Below are positions 9,258 through 16,990 of a stretch of 64,000 bases of DNA, piece by piece (the first letter of the stretch is position 1; each line of letters opens with the position of its first letter). Origin of the DNA: Kineococcus endophyticus (GTDB lineage: Bacteria; Actinomycetota; Actinomycetes; Actinomycetales; Kineococcaceae); NCBI RefSeq assembly GCF_040796495.1, contig NZ_JBFNQN010000006.1:239820-303819 (forward strand). Direction: 5' to 3'. The translations under genes and the position numbers were made by a program. The notes beneath the pieces were generated by a model. That model searched no databases, was not told where the DNA came from, and worked only from the letters and a program-made list of their open reading frames with translations.

Positions 9258-9632
9258 TCAGTCGCCCTCGGAGTACCCGTGCAGGTCGGTCGTGGTGCCC
9301 TGCACCTCGACCTCGCGGCCGTCCGGGTCCGTGACGTGCAGGACGCGGCCGTAGGGCTCCTCCACGACGCGGGAGTCGAAGCCGGCCTCCTGCAGCCGCG
9401 CGGCGACGGCCTCGAGCGGTTCGTTCGTCGAGAACGCCAGCTCCGTCGAGCCGGCCGGGGTTCCCGAGCTCGCGGTCGCGGTGCTGTGCAGGCCGACCTC
9501 GCCTCCCCCGGCCGCTTCGAGGCTCACCCAGGACCCGTCCTCCGAGCTCGACGTGCTCGTCAGGCCCAGGGCCACGAGGAAGCGGCGCATGGCGGCGACG
9601 TCCTGGGTGAAGCGGACGGGGGTGACCTTCAC
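9258..9632 (-). CDS. VOC superfamily (glyoxalase/bleomycin resistance-like) protein
   Basis: 124 residues with the paired beta-alpha-beta-beta-beta modules of the vicinal oxygen chelate fold: an N-terminal [18 protein letters not shown] and a C-terminal [19 protein letters not shown]. The terminal Glu of the second module is a usual metal ligand. It could be an isomerase, dioxygenase or drug-binding protein; nothing narrows it. The GTG start at 9632 has a GAAGG-type ribosome site upstream. It is the promoter-proximal gene of a two-gene operon and is divergent from the aldo/keto reductase gene. Confidence 0.8.
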   Translation of the reverse strand: MKVTPVRFTQDVAAMRRFLVALGLTSTSSSEDGSWVSLEAAGGGEVGLHSTATASSGTPAGSTELAFSTNEPLEAVAARLQEAGFDSRVVEEPYGRVLHVTDPDGREVEVQGTTTDLHGYSEGD

Positions 9633-9772
9633 GGCGTTCCACCTTCGTTCGGGGGCACTCTCGGCTGGAGATCATGCCGCGGGCCGGTCCACCCGTCGCG
9701 CCGAGGTGTCGACGGCCGCGGCCGGGGTTAGCGTTCCCGCGACCGCGACACCACCGATCCCGGGAGGACCAC

Positions 9773-10645
9773 GTGCCCGTGTCCACCAGCGGAACCATCG
9801 ACCTCGGCGGCAAGACCGTCCACCGCCTCGGCTACGGCGCCATGCGCATCACCGGCGACGGCGTCTGGGGCCCGCCGAAGGACCACGACGAAGCCGTCCG
9901 CGTGCTGCGTCGCGCCGTCGAGCTCGGCGTCACCTTCATCGACACCGCCGACTCCTACGGCCCGTTCGTCTCCGAGGACCTCATCCGCGAGGCGCTGCAC
10001 GACGCGGGCGGGAAAGGGACCGGCTACGGCGACGTCGTCATCGCCACCAAGGGCGGGCTGACCCGGCACGGCCCGGACGTCTGGCCGCCGCTGGGTCGCC
10101 CGGAGTACCTGCGCCAGTGCATCCTCATGTCCCTGCGCCGCCTCGGCGTCGAACGCATCGACCTGTGGCAGCTGCACCGCATCGACGAGAAGACCCCGCG
10201 CGAGGAGCAGTTCGGGGTCATCAAGGAGTTCGTCGACGAGGGCCTCGCGCTGCAGGTCGGCCTGTCGGAGGTCGACGTCGACGACGTCAAGGAGGCCCAG
10301 GCGGCCGGCCTGACGATCGCCTCGGTGCAGAACCGCTACAACCTCGGGGACCGCCGGGCCGAGGACCTGCTGACGTACTGCGAGGAGCAGGGCATCGCCT
10401 TCATCCCGTGGGCCCCCGTCGACGCGGGCAGCCTGGCTCGGCCCGGCGGGCCGCTCGACGAGATCGCGAAGGACCACGACGCCACGACGTCCCAGCTCGC
10501 CCTGGCGTGGCTGCTGCGCCGCTCGCCCGTCATCGTGCCGATCCCCGGCACCTCGACCGTCGCCCACCTCGAGGAGAACCTCGCCGCGGCCGACGTCGAG
10601 CTGAGCGACGAGGAGTTCGCCACCCTCGAGGCCGCCGGCCGGTGA
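9773..10645 (+). CDS. Aldo/keto reductase
   Basis: 290 residues, a TIM-barrel NADPH-dependent oxidoreductase. The catalytic tetrad is visible in order: Asp and Tyr in [10 protein letters not shown], Lys in VIATKGG, His in LWQLHRID. The C-terminal cofactor segment [15 protein letters not shown] is typical. It reduces aldehydes or ketones in the cytosol; substrate unknown. The GTG start at 9773 follows a GGGAGGA ribosome site six bases upstream; a TAGCGT -10-like box lies at 9729-9734. It is transcribed alone and converges with a response regulator gene 21 bases away. Confidence 0.92.
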   Translation: MPVSTSGTIDLGGKTVHRLGYGAMRITGDGVWGPPKDHDEAVRVLRRAVELGVTFIDTADSYGPFVSEDLIREALHDAGGKGTGYGDVVIATKGGLTRHGPDVWPPLGRPEYLRQCILMSLRRLGVERIDLWQLHRIDEKTPREEQFGVIKEFVDEGLALQVGLSEVDVDDVKEAQAAGLTIASVQNRYNLGDRRAEDLLTYCEEQGIAFIPWAPVDAGSLARPGGPLDEIAKDHDATTSQLALAWLLRRSPVIVPIPGTSTVAHLEENLAAADVELSDEEFATLEAAGR

Positions 10646-10666
10646 GGGGCCGGGGTTCCTCGGCGC

Positions 10667-11392
10667 TCAGGCGTCGAGGAGCCCCGCGTCGTGGGCGACG
10701 ATCGCGACCTGCACGCGGTTGTGCGCCTCGAGCTTGGTGAGCAGCCGCGACACGTGCGTCTTCACGGTGGCCTCGCTCATGAACAGCTCCCGGCCGATCT
10801 CGGCGTTCGACAGCCCACGACCGACGGCCCCGAGCACCTCGCGCTCGCGGTCGGTCAGCAGCCGCAGCCGTTCCGCGGCCTCCCGGCGACGCGGGTTCAC
10901 GGTGTCGGCGGCGTAGTGGCCCACGAGCCGGCGGGTGACGGTGGGGGAGAGCATCGCCTCGCCCGCGGCGACGACCCGGACCGCGGAGACGAGTTCGCGC
11001 GGCGGGGTGTCCTTGAGCAGGAAGCCCGTCGCACCCGCCTGCAGCGCCTGGAAGACGTACTCGTCGAGGTCGAACGTCGTCAGCATCACGACGCTTGGCG
11101 CCTGCGGGCGCTCGGTGATGGCCTTGGCGGCGGTCAACCCGTCCATGACGGGCATCCGGACGTCCATGAGGACGATGTCGGGCCGGTGCGCGGCCACGCC
11201 CTCGAGGGCCTGGGCGCCGTTCTCGGCCTCCCCGACGACCTCGATGTCCTCGGCGCTGGACAGGATCATCCGCAGCCCGGCGCGCACCAGCGCGTCGTCG
11301 TCCACCAGCAGGACCCTCGTCGGCCTGCCCTGCTGCTCGTCCACGCCCACGCCCACGACCCCGTCCGCCTCCACCTCGACCCGATGCGTCAC
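10667..11392 (-). CDS. NarL/LuxR family response regulator
   Basis: 241 residues. The receiver domain (RVLLVDDDALVRAGL with acidic pocket, phospho-acceptor Asp in IVLMDVRMPVMDG, Thr in MLTTFD, Lys in FLLKD) is followed by a LuxR-type HTH (LTDREREVLGAVGRGLSNAEIGRELFMSEATVKTH). It is the output of the histidine kinase gene just upstream. The GTG at 11392 is favoured because an AGGAGG site lies seven bases before it; the alternative GTG at 11398 would overlap the kinase stop as GTGA but sits one base from that site. Target genes are unknown. Confidence 0.93.
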   Translation of the reverse strand: MTHRVEVEADGVVGVGVDEQQGRPTRVLLVDDDALVRAGLRMILSSAEDIEVVGEAENGAQALEGVAAHRPDIVLMDVRMPVMDGLTAAKAITERPQAPSVVMLTTFDLDEYVFQALQAGATGFLLKDTPPRELVSAVRVVAAGEAMLSPTVTRRLVGHYAADTVNPRRREAAERLRLLTDREREVLGAVGRGLSNAEIGRELFMSEATVKTHVSRLLTKLEAHNRVQVAIVAHDAGLLDA

Positions 11393-11394
11393 CC

Positions 11395-12738
11395 TCACCC
11401 CTCCTGAGCCGACGACCCGGCCGGGGTGCGCACGATCCTCGCATCCGGCGGGGTCCACGCCGCCGACGCACCCGCGCGGGGCCGTCCGTCCGGCGTCGGC
11501 CACGGCAGCCGCGCCCGCACCGCGAAGCCACCGCCCGGTTCGGGGCCGGAGGAGATCGTCCCGTCCGCCAGGCCCACGCGTTCGGACAACCCGACCAGCC
11601 CGGACCCCGCGCCGGGCAGCCCCGCCGACGCCCCGCGCGGCCGGGCGTTGACCACGGTGACGAGCATCTCCAGCCCGACCTCGCCGGAGACCGTGACGAC
11701 CGTCTGCGCCGAGGGGGCGTGCTTGTGCACGTTCGTCAGCGCCTCCTGCACGACCCGGTAGACCGTCCGCCCCAGTTCGGCGGGGACGTCGGCGTGGACG
11801 GGCACGTCCGTCCGGAACTCGGCCGCGACCCCCGCCTCGCGCGTCGACTCCACGAGCCGGCGGACGTCGACGAGCGTCGGTTGCGGCGCCAGTTCGGCGG
11901 CCGTCGTCGCGGCCGATCCCGTCCCCGGGGCGCGCAGCACGCCGAGCACGCGGCGCAGGTCCTCCAGTGCCGTCCGGGCGGTCTCGCGGATCGTCGCGGC
12001 CGTCGCCTCGACCTGGTCGGCGCCGACGTCCGGCCGCACCTCCAGGCCCCCGGCGTGCAGGGCGACGAGGGAGATCCGGTGCGCCAGGACGTCGTGCATC
12101 TCGCGGGCGATCCGGGTCCGCTCGGCCAGCCGCGCCTGCTCGGCGCGCAGGACCTGCTCGTGCTCGGCCCGCTCCGCGCGCTCCCGCAGGGACGTCACCA
12201 GGTCTCGCCGAGCACCGACGAACGCACCCACGAAGACGCACAGCGACACCCCCACGACCGCGGACGTCAGCGACCAGCCGAGCCCGTTGGCCGTCGTGCG
12301 CAGCGACGCCACCGTGACGACGACGCCGGCCGCCCCCGACAGCAGGACGAGCAGCCGGTCGCGACGGCGGACCGCGAGCGTCAGCAGCGCGAAGTAGAGG
12401 GCGCCGTCGAAGGCCAGCACCCCCGCCACGCCGAGGGACACCAGGCTGAGCAGGACCGGGTGGTCCCGGCGCCACCACAGGGCCAGGCAGCTCGCCACCA
12501 CGACCACGCAGGCGAGGACCTGCGGGACCTGGGCCCGGGCGACCCAGGTCAGGCCCTCGGGGAAGACGGGCCCGCCGGGCTGGCTGCGCAGGGGCCCCAC
12601 CACGACGGAGTGGAACCACGCCACGGCGAAGGACAGGGACAGCAGGACGGCGACCACGTCGCGCAGCCGCGGGCCGAACCGCCAGCGCGTCACCCACGGG
12701 TCGGTGGGCGGAGCGACGGGGTGCGCGAGCTGACTCAC
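11395..12738 (-). CDS. Sensor histidine kinase, HisKA_3 type
   Basis: 447 residues. Several transmembrane helices in the first ~150 residues (for example VVAVLLSLSFAVAW and VLACVVVVASCLALWW), then the dimerization/phosphoacceptor motif RTRIAREMHDVLAHRISL with the His of the HisKA_3 family, the N box VVQEALTNVHKHA and the G box GSGLVGLSERV. It autophosphorylates and passes phosphate to the adjacent NarL-type regulator. The GTG at 12738 is chosen because a TACCCT -10 box lies exactly six bases upstream, a leaderless arrangement; longer frames upstream look non-coding. No extracytoplasmic loop is large enough to suggest a ligand domain. Confidence 0.9.
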   Translation of the reverse strand: MSQLAHPVAPPTDPWVTRWRFGPRLRDVVAVLLSLSFAVAWFHSVVVGPLRSQPGGPVFPEGLTWVARAQVPQVLACVVVVASCLALWWRRDHPVLLSLVSLGVAGVLAFDGALYFALLTLAVRRRDRLLVLLSGAAGVVVTVASLRTTANGLGWSLTSAVVGVSLCVFVGAFVGARRDLVTSLRERAERAEHEQVLRAEQARLAERTRIAREMHDVLAHRISLVALHAGGLEVRPDVGADQVEATAATIRETARTALEDLRRVLGVLRAPGTGSAATTAAELAPQPTLVDVRRLVESTREAGVAAEFRTDVPVHADVPAELGRTVYRVVQEALTNVHKHAPSAQTVVTVSGEVGLEMLVTVVNARPRGASAGLPGAGSGLVGLSERVGLADGTISSGPEPGGGFAVRARLPWPTPDGRPRAGASAAWTPPDARIVRTPAGSSAQEG

Positions 12739-12865
12739 CGCCTCAGGGTAGGGAGGTGGTTGAGCGTCCGGCGTCCCCCGATCGTCCCTCCGCTCCTCCC
12801 GCGTCCGTCGCACTTGGTCACTCCGCGCATCACCCAGCGTGTGCGCCCGTCCGCGAGGAACGTCC

Positions 12866-13732
12866 GTGAACCCTCCCGCCACGCACCACCCGTCGACGAT
12901 CGCCTTCCTCGGCCTCGGCCGGATGGGGCGCGTCCTGGCCGGCCACCTCCTCGAGGCCGGTCACCACGTCCGCGTCTGGAACCGCACGCCCGGCCGCGAC
13001 GGCGACCTCGTCGCCGCGGGGGCCACGTCCGCCGGGTCCCCGACGGAGGCCCTCGACGGCGCCGACGTCCTCGTCACGGCCCTGTTCGGGCCGCCCGCCG
13101 TCCGCGAGGTCGTCCTCGACGGCCTCTCGCCGGCGGCCGGGACGCTGTGGATCGACATCACGACGATCGCGCCCGCCGACGCCGCCGAGCACGCCCGCTG
13201 GGCGGCCGAGCGCGGGGTCGACCACGTCCACTCCCCGGTCGTGGGCTCGCTCGGCCCGGCCGCGAACCGCGCCCTCGGGGTGCTCGCCGGTGGCCCGGCG
13301 GCCGAACGGGCCGTGCCCTTCGTCTCGCTGTGGGCCGACCCGGAGCGCCTGCAGGTCCTGCCCGAGGCGTCGGAGGCCGCGACGGGCAAGCTCGTCGCGA
13401 ACCTGGCGCTCGCGGTCTCCTTCCAGGGACTCGTCGAGGCGGTGCGGCTCGGTGCGTCCGGCGGTCTGGACCTCGAGCAGGTCCTGACGACGCTCAAGGG
13501 CACCGGGCTGGGGCCCATCGCCGCCATGAAGGGGCAGAACCTGCGGTCGGGGGAGTTCGGGGACACCCAGTTCTCCGCCGACCTGCTGCTCAAGGACACC
13601 GGCCTGATGACCTCCACCACCCGCTTCCCCCTGCCCGCGCTGACGGTGGCGGCCCAGGGGCTGCTGGCTGCGCAGCAGGCCGGGCGCGGCGACGACGACT
13701 TCTCCGTGGTGGCCCGGGACGAACCCCGCTGA
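12866..13732 (+). CDS. NAD(P)-binding 3-hydroxyisobutyrate dehydrogenase-like oxidoreductase
   Basis: 288 residues of the beta-hydroxyacid dehydrogenase family. The Rossmann motif is FLGLGRMGRVLAGHLLEAGH followed by VRVWNRTPGR, where an Arg after the second strand favours NADP(H). The substrate motif SPVVGSLGPAANRALGVLAGG and the catalytic Lys region EAATGKLVANL are present. Members reduce or oxidize 3-hydroxy acids, glyoxylate-type aldehydes or imines. The GTG at 12866 has a GAGGA site eight bases upstream; an in-frame GTG at 12839 would lengthen it by nine residues without homology. It is divergent from the two-component genes and followed by the tRNA-Glu gene. Confidence 0.87.
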   Translation: MNPPATHHPSTIAFLGLGRMGRVLAGHLLEAGHHVRVWNRTPGRDGDLVAAGATSAGSPTEALDGADVLVTALFGPPAVREVVLDGLSPAAGTLWIDITTIAPADAAEHARWAAERGVDHVHSPVVGSLGPAANRALGVLAGGPAAERAVPFVSLWADPERLQVLPEASEAATGKLVANLALAVSFQGLVEAVRLGASGGLDLEQVLTTLKGTGLGPIAAMKGQNLRSGEFGDTQFSADLLLKDTGLMTSTTRFPLPALTVAAQGLLAAQQAGRGDDDFSVVARDEPR

Positions 13733-13809
13733 GCCCCCACGGTGTCCAGGGCACCGGCGCGCAGCGGGTAGACTCCTGCCTGCCGGTTCCGGGAACGGAA
13801 CGGCGCTGG

Positions 13810-13882
13810 GGCCCCGTTGTGTAGCGGCCCAGCACGCCGCCCTCTCACGGCGGTAGCGCGGGTTCGAATCCCGTCGGGGCTA
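13810..13882 (+). tRNA. tRNA-Glu (anticodon CTC)
   Basis: A 73-base cloverleaf. The acceptor stem pairs GGCCCCG with CGGGGCT (first pair G-U), the D stem pairs GTGT with GCAC, the anticodon stem pairs CCGCC with GGCGG around the loop CTCTCAC, and the T arm is GCGGG-TTCGAAT-CCCGT. The anticodon CTC reads GAG. CC follows but the terminal A of CCA is not encoded. A TAGACT -10 box at 13769-13774 lies upstream. Confidence 0.95.
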
Positions 13883-13888
13883 CCGAGG

Positions 13889-13919
13889 AAGGCCCCCGGT
13901 CCACGTGACCGGGGGCCTT
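13889..13919 (+). terminator. Rho-independent-type terminator after tRNA-Glu
   Basis: A 13-bp perfect stem (13889-13901 with 13907-13919) with loop CACGT starts seven bases after the tRNA. There is no U tract, as is common in actinobacteria. It can also stop the convergent DeoR gene, whose stop is at 13942. Confidence 0.85.
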
Positions 13920-13941
13920 CTCGCGTTCCCGCCCGGAACGC

Positions 13942-14697
13942 TCAGTCCGCGCGCAGCACGCGCACGCCCCGCTGCTCCAGCGCGCCCACGGCCCCGTCGT
14001 CGTCCGTGTCCGTCACGACGCCCGCGACGGCGTCCCAGGGCACCACCCCGTACGGCGAGGCCGCTCCCACCTTCTCGGCCGACGCCAGCACCCACGTCTC
14101 GGCGGACCGCCCGGCCAGCAGCCGCTTCACGGCCGCCTCGTCCGGGTCGCCGGTCGTCAGCCCGCGCTCGGGGTGCACGCCCGTCACCCCGAGGAGGAAC
14201 AGGTCGGCCGAGACGGTCTGGGCGGCCTCGGCCGTCGCCGCCCCGCACGTGACCGCGCTGTGCTTGAACAGGCGCCCACCGAGGACGAAGACGTCGACGG
14301 ACGGGTGGTCGAGGAGCGCCACCGCGATCGTCGGGCTGTGGGTGACGACCGTGCAGGCGAGGTCGGGCGGCAGGGCCCGGGCCACCGCGAGCGTCGTCGT
14401 CCCGCCGTCCAGCACGACGGTCGACCCCGGCTGGACGAGATGCACCGCGCGCCGGGCGACCCGCTCCTTGCTGTCGGTCGCGAGCCGGGTGCGGGCCGCG
14501 TAGTCGGCCACGGCGGGGGAGGCCGGCAACGCGCCGCCGTAGACCCGCTGGCACAGGCCGGCGGCGGCCAGGTCGCGCAGGTCGCGGCGCACCGAGTCCT
14601 CCGACACCCCCAGTTCAGCCGCGACGTCCTTCGCGACGAGCCGTCCGTCGCGGGCCATCCGCGCCAGGAGCCAGTCGCGGCGCTGAGCTGCCAGCAT
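13942..14697 (-). CDS. DeoR family transcriptional regulator
   Basis: 251 residues. The N-terminal winged helix-turn-helix (QRRDWLLARMARDGRLVAKDVAAELGVSEDSVRRDL with the family's SEDSVRRDL recognition helix) is followed by a sugar-phosphate-isomerase-like effector domain with VLDGGTTTLAVA and the DLFLLGVTGVHPERGLTT segment. DeoR regulators repress sugar or nucleoside genes and respond to phosphorylated sugars. ATG 14697 has a GGAGGA site at good distance. It is divergent from a Nudix hydrolase gene across a 54-base region that holds a TACGC dyad, so the Nudix gene is the obvious target and autoregulation is likely. Confidence 0.9.
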   Translation of the reverse strand: MLAAQRRDWLLARMARDGRLVAKDVAAELGVSEDSVRRDLRDLAAAGLCQRVYGGALPASPAVADYAARTRLATDSKERVARRAVHLVQPGSTVVLDGGTTTLAVARALPPDLACTVVTHSPTIAVALLDHPSVDVFVLGGRLFKHSAVTCGAATAEAAQTVSADLFLLGVTGVHPERGLTTGDPDEAAVKRLLAGRSAETWVLASAEKVGAASPYGVVPWDAVAGVVTDTDDDGAVGALEQRGVRVLRAD

Positions 14698-14726
14698 CCT
14701 CGTTCCTCCGTGTTCGTGCACGTTTC

Positions 14727-14745
14727 TACGCAATTCGCGTACGCT
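14727..14745 (+). promoter_or_regulatory. Dyad and leaderless promoter between DeoR and Nudix genes
   Basis: TACGC-aattc-GCGTA (14727-14741) is an inverted repeat with an AT-rich centre that is unusual for this DNA. Its right end runs into TACGCT (14740-14745), a -10 box six bases before the Nudix ATG. Position and symmetry suggest an operator for the adjacent DeoR protein that blocks the promoter when bound. Confidence 0.55.
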
Positions 14746-14751
14746 CGCATC

Positions 14752-15444
14752 ATGACGCACGCACCGGCCCCGAGCGACCCCCGCCCCGGGGTCGACGTCC
14801 CCGACGGCCGCGGACGGACCGGCCTGGACCGCGTCGGGCGCGACCTGCGCGGCAACCCGGACGTCGTCGTGCGCGACGTCGAGGTGACCTCCGACGGCTG
14901 GCACGTGCTGCGCCGCACCACCTTCGACCTGCGTCGTCGGGACGGGACGTGGACCGTGCAGCAGCGCGAGACGTACGACCGCGGCGACGGCGCCACCCTG
15001 CTGCTGTACGACCTCGGGCGCCGCACCGTCCTGCTCACCCGCCAGTTCCGCTACCCCGCCTACGTCAACGGTCACCCCGACGGCGTGCTGCTGGAGGCCG
15101 CCGCCGGCCTGCTCGACGCCGACGACCCCGAGACGGCCGTCCGGCGCGAGGCCGCCGAGGAGCTCGGCGTCCACGTCGGCACCGTCGAGCACCTGTTCGA
15201 CCTGTTCATGAGCCCGGGGTCGGTGACCGAGCGCCTGCACTTCTACGCCGCCCCCTACGCCCCGGCCGACCGCACCGACGCCGGGGGTGGGGTGGCGGAG
15301 GAGGGCGAGGACATCGAGGTCGTCGAACTGGACGTCGACGAGGCCCTCGCGATGTGCCGGGACGGGAGGATCAGCGACGGCAAGACCGTCACGCTGCTGC
15401 AGTGGGCGGTGCTGCACGGACCCTTCCGCGAGGGGCGTCGCTGA
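14752..15444 (+). CDS. Nudix hydrolase (ADP-ribose/GDP-mannose pyrophosphatase type)
   Basis: 230 residues. The Nudix box is complete: G at GLLDADDPETAVRREAAEELGV, fitting Gx5Ex7REUxEExGU. The upstream strand pair LLYDLGRRTVLLTRQFRYPAY and the downstream MSPGSVTERLHFYAA resemble the ADP-ribose pyrophosphatase/NudK subgroup, which cleaves nucleotide sugars to a nucleoside monophosphate plus sugar phosphate. The ATG at 14752 follows TACGCT by six bases and lacks a Shine-Dalgarno site, so translation is probably leaderless. The divergent DeoR regulator suggests a role in sugar-nucleotide turnover. Confidence 0.88.
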   Translation: MTHAPAPSDPRPGVDVPDGRGRTGLDRVGRDLRGNPDVVVRDVEVTSDGWHVLRRTTFDLRRRDGTWTVQQRETYDRGDGATLLLYDLGRRTVLLTRQFRYPAYVNGHPDGVLLEAAAGLLDADDPETAVRREAAEELGVHVGTVEHLFDLFMSPGSVTERLHFYAAPYAPADRTDAGGGVAEEGEDIEVVELDVDEALAMCRDGRISDGKTVTLLQWAVLHGPFREGRR

Positions 15445-15550
15445 TCGGTCCGACGCCGCGTGCAACGCCGCGGCCCGGTGGGGCGTCTGCTGCTCGGAGG
15501 CGGTCGCAGCAGGCGGCCGCTCGGAGGGGGAGCACGAGGGGGACGACGCG

Positions 15551-16372
15551 ATGAGCGAGCACCGGAGGGGAGCCGACCCGGGGGACGACGACCTGGTCCG
15601 CGCGTTGCGACGCGCGGGCGCGGCCGACGTCGGGGTCGACGTGTCCGCTCTCGTCGCGGGGGCGCGGGGGCGCGCCCGCACCATCCGGCGACGCCGGCAG
15701 GGGGTGGCCGGCGTCGTCGCGGTCCTCGCCCTGGGTGTCCCGTTCGGGGTGTCCCAGTGGGGTCAAGACCCGACGTCGGTCCGGCCCGTCGTGCCGGCCA
15801 CCCCGTCGCCCACGGTGACGGCCGTCCCGAACGAGGCCCTGCTCTCGACGCGGGACGTCGACGCGGTGGTCCCCGGCCTGGAACTGCTGGGGCAGGACGT
15901 GTCGACGAACTCCGGGTTCTGCCAGGACGACGCCTACGACGGCACCAGCACGGTCGTCGACAGCCGGGCGGCGGGCTGGGGTGGATCCCCGACCGCGCGC
16001 TCGGGTCCGCCGGAGGACGTCGGGCTGCGGGTGCTGCTCTTCCGCGGAACGGCCGCCCAGGAGTGGATGGCGGCGACCGCGCAGGACGCCCAGGACTGCA
16101 CCACCACGCAGCTCGGGGGCGCGGTGTGGATGCTGGCCCCCGCGGCCGTCGACGCCGAGCAGGTGGTCGCCGGCTACCGGGCCGCCACGCTCGGCGACGA
16201 CCCGTCGTGGAACGCCACCGTCGTCGCGCGGACGGGGCAGCTCGTCGTCAAGGTCACGACGACGACCTACCAGCCCGACGGGCAGAGCGCCCTGGACCAG
16301 GCGGCGGCCCTGGCCTCCCGCGAGCTGCAGCTGGCCGCCGACCTCACCGACGCCGGCGGGGGCGCCCGGTGA
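15551..16372 (+). CDS. Single-pass membrane protein, candidate anti-sigma factor
   Basis: 273 residues. A charged cytoplasmic N-terminus of about 50 residues (DDLVRALRRAGAADVGVDVSALVAGARGRAR) precedes a basic RRRRQ stretch and one transmembrane helix (GVAGVVAVLALGVPFGVSQW), then a Thr/Pro-rich linker and a ~170-residue extracellular domain with two Cys that could pair. No zinc anti-sigma (HxxxCxxC) motif is seen. Its stop overlaps the start of a SigE-type sigma gene by four bases, so it is probably the partner that restrains that sigma at the membrane; this is inference from context. Confidence 0.65.
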   Translation: MSEHRRGADPGDDDLVRALRRAGAADVGVDVSALVAGARGRARTIRRRRQGVAGVVAVLALGVPFGVSQWGQDPTSVRPVVPATPSPTVTAVPNEALLSTRDVDAVVPGLELLGQDVSTNSGFCQDDAYDGTSTVVDSRAAGWGGSPTARSGPPEDVGLRVLLFRGTAAQEWMAATAQDAQDCTTTQLGGAVWMLAPAAVDAEQVVAGYRAATLGDDPSWNATVVARTGQLVVKVTTTTYQPDGQSALDQAAALASRELQLAADLTDAGGGAR

Positions 16373-16905
16373 CACCCCGCACCACCACCCGCGCACCCGA
16401 CGAGGCCGGCGTCCTGACGTTCGAGGAGTTCGTCGCCGCCCGGGGCCCGGCCCTGGTCCGCCTCGCCCGTGGGCTGCTGCGGGACCCGCACGCGGCCGAG
16501 GACGTCGTCCAGGACGTGCTCGCCAAGGCGCTGCTGTCGTGGGGGCGCGTCAGTGCCGCGGACGACCCCGTCGCCTACGTCAACCGCATGGTGGTCAACG
16601 CCTCCACCTCGTTCTGGCGGCGGGCCGCCCGGCGCGAACGGCCCACCGGGGACCTGCCCGAGGGCGCGACCGCCGACCGGAGCGGGCAGGTCGCCGACCG
16701 CGACGAGCTGCTCACCGCGCTGCGCCGGCTCCCGACGAAGCAGCGCACCGTGCTCGTCCTGCGCCACTTCGAGGACTGCTCCGACGAGCAGATCGCCGAC
16801 CTGCTCGACGTGACCACCGGGACGGTGCGCAGCAACGCCCACCGGGGGCTGGCGACGCTGCGCGAGCACCTCGCGGACGGCCGGGGGAACGGCCGGGGGG
16901 ACTGA
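16369..16905 (+). CDS. ECF RNA polymerase sigma factor, SigE-type subfamily
   Basis: 178 residues. Region 2 ([36 protein letters not shown]) and region 4 ([50 protein letters not shown]) are both clear and match the short SigE-like ECF group of actinobacteria. It would direct RNA polymerase to stress or envelope promoters when freed from its partner. GTG 16369 overlaps the upstream membrane-protein stop (GTGA). The order is unusual: most ECF operons have the sigma gene first and the anti-sigma gene second. Confidence 0.9.
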   Translation: MTPRTTTRAPDEAGVLTFEEFVAARGPALVRLARGLLRDPHAAEDVVQDVLAKALLSWGRVSAADDPVAYVNRMVVNASTSFWRRAARRERPTGDLPEGATADRSGQVADRDELLTALRRLPTKQRTVLVLRHFEDCSDEQIADLLDVTTGTVRSNAHRGLATLREHLADGRGNGRGD

Positions 16906-16990
16906 GTTCAAGTTCTCGGCGCACCTGGTCGAAGGACTCTCTGGGAGCAACGCTTCTAGAAGTTTCGTCACCCGGTGTGGGGAGTGGGCA

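Noticed and set aside
13889..13919. Attachment site for an integrative element at tRNA-Glu
   Set aside because: No integrase, no repeat of the tRNA 3' end and no foreign-looking genes follow; the inverted repeat is a terminator.
16906..16990. A flagellar sigma-28 promoter before the GAF chemoreceptor
   Set aside because: No convincing TAAA-N15-GCCGATAA match; only a short CTTCTAGAAG palindrome is present.
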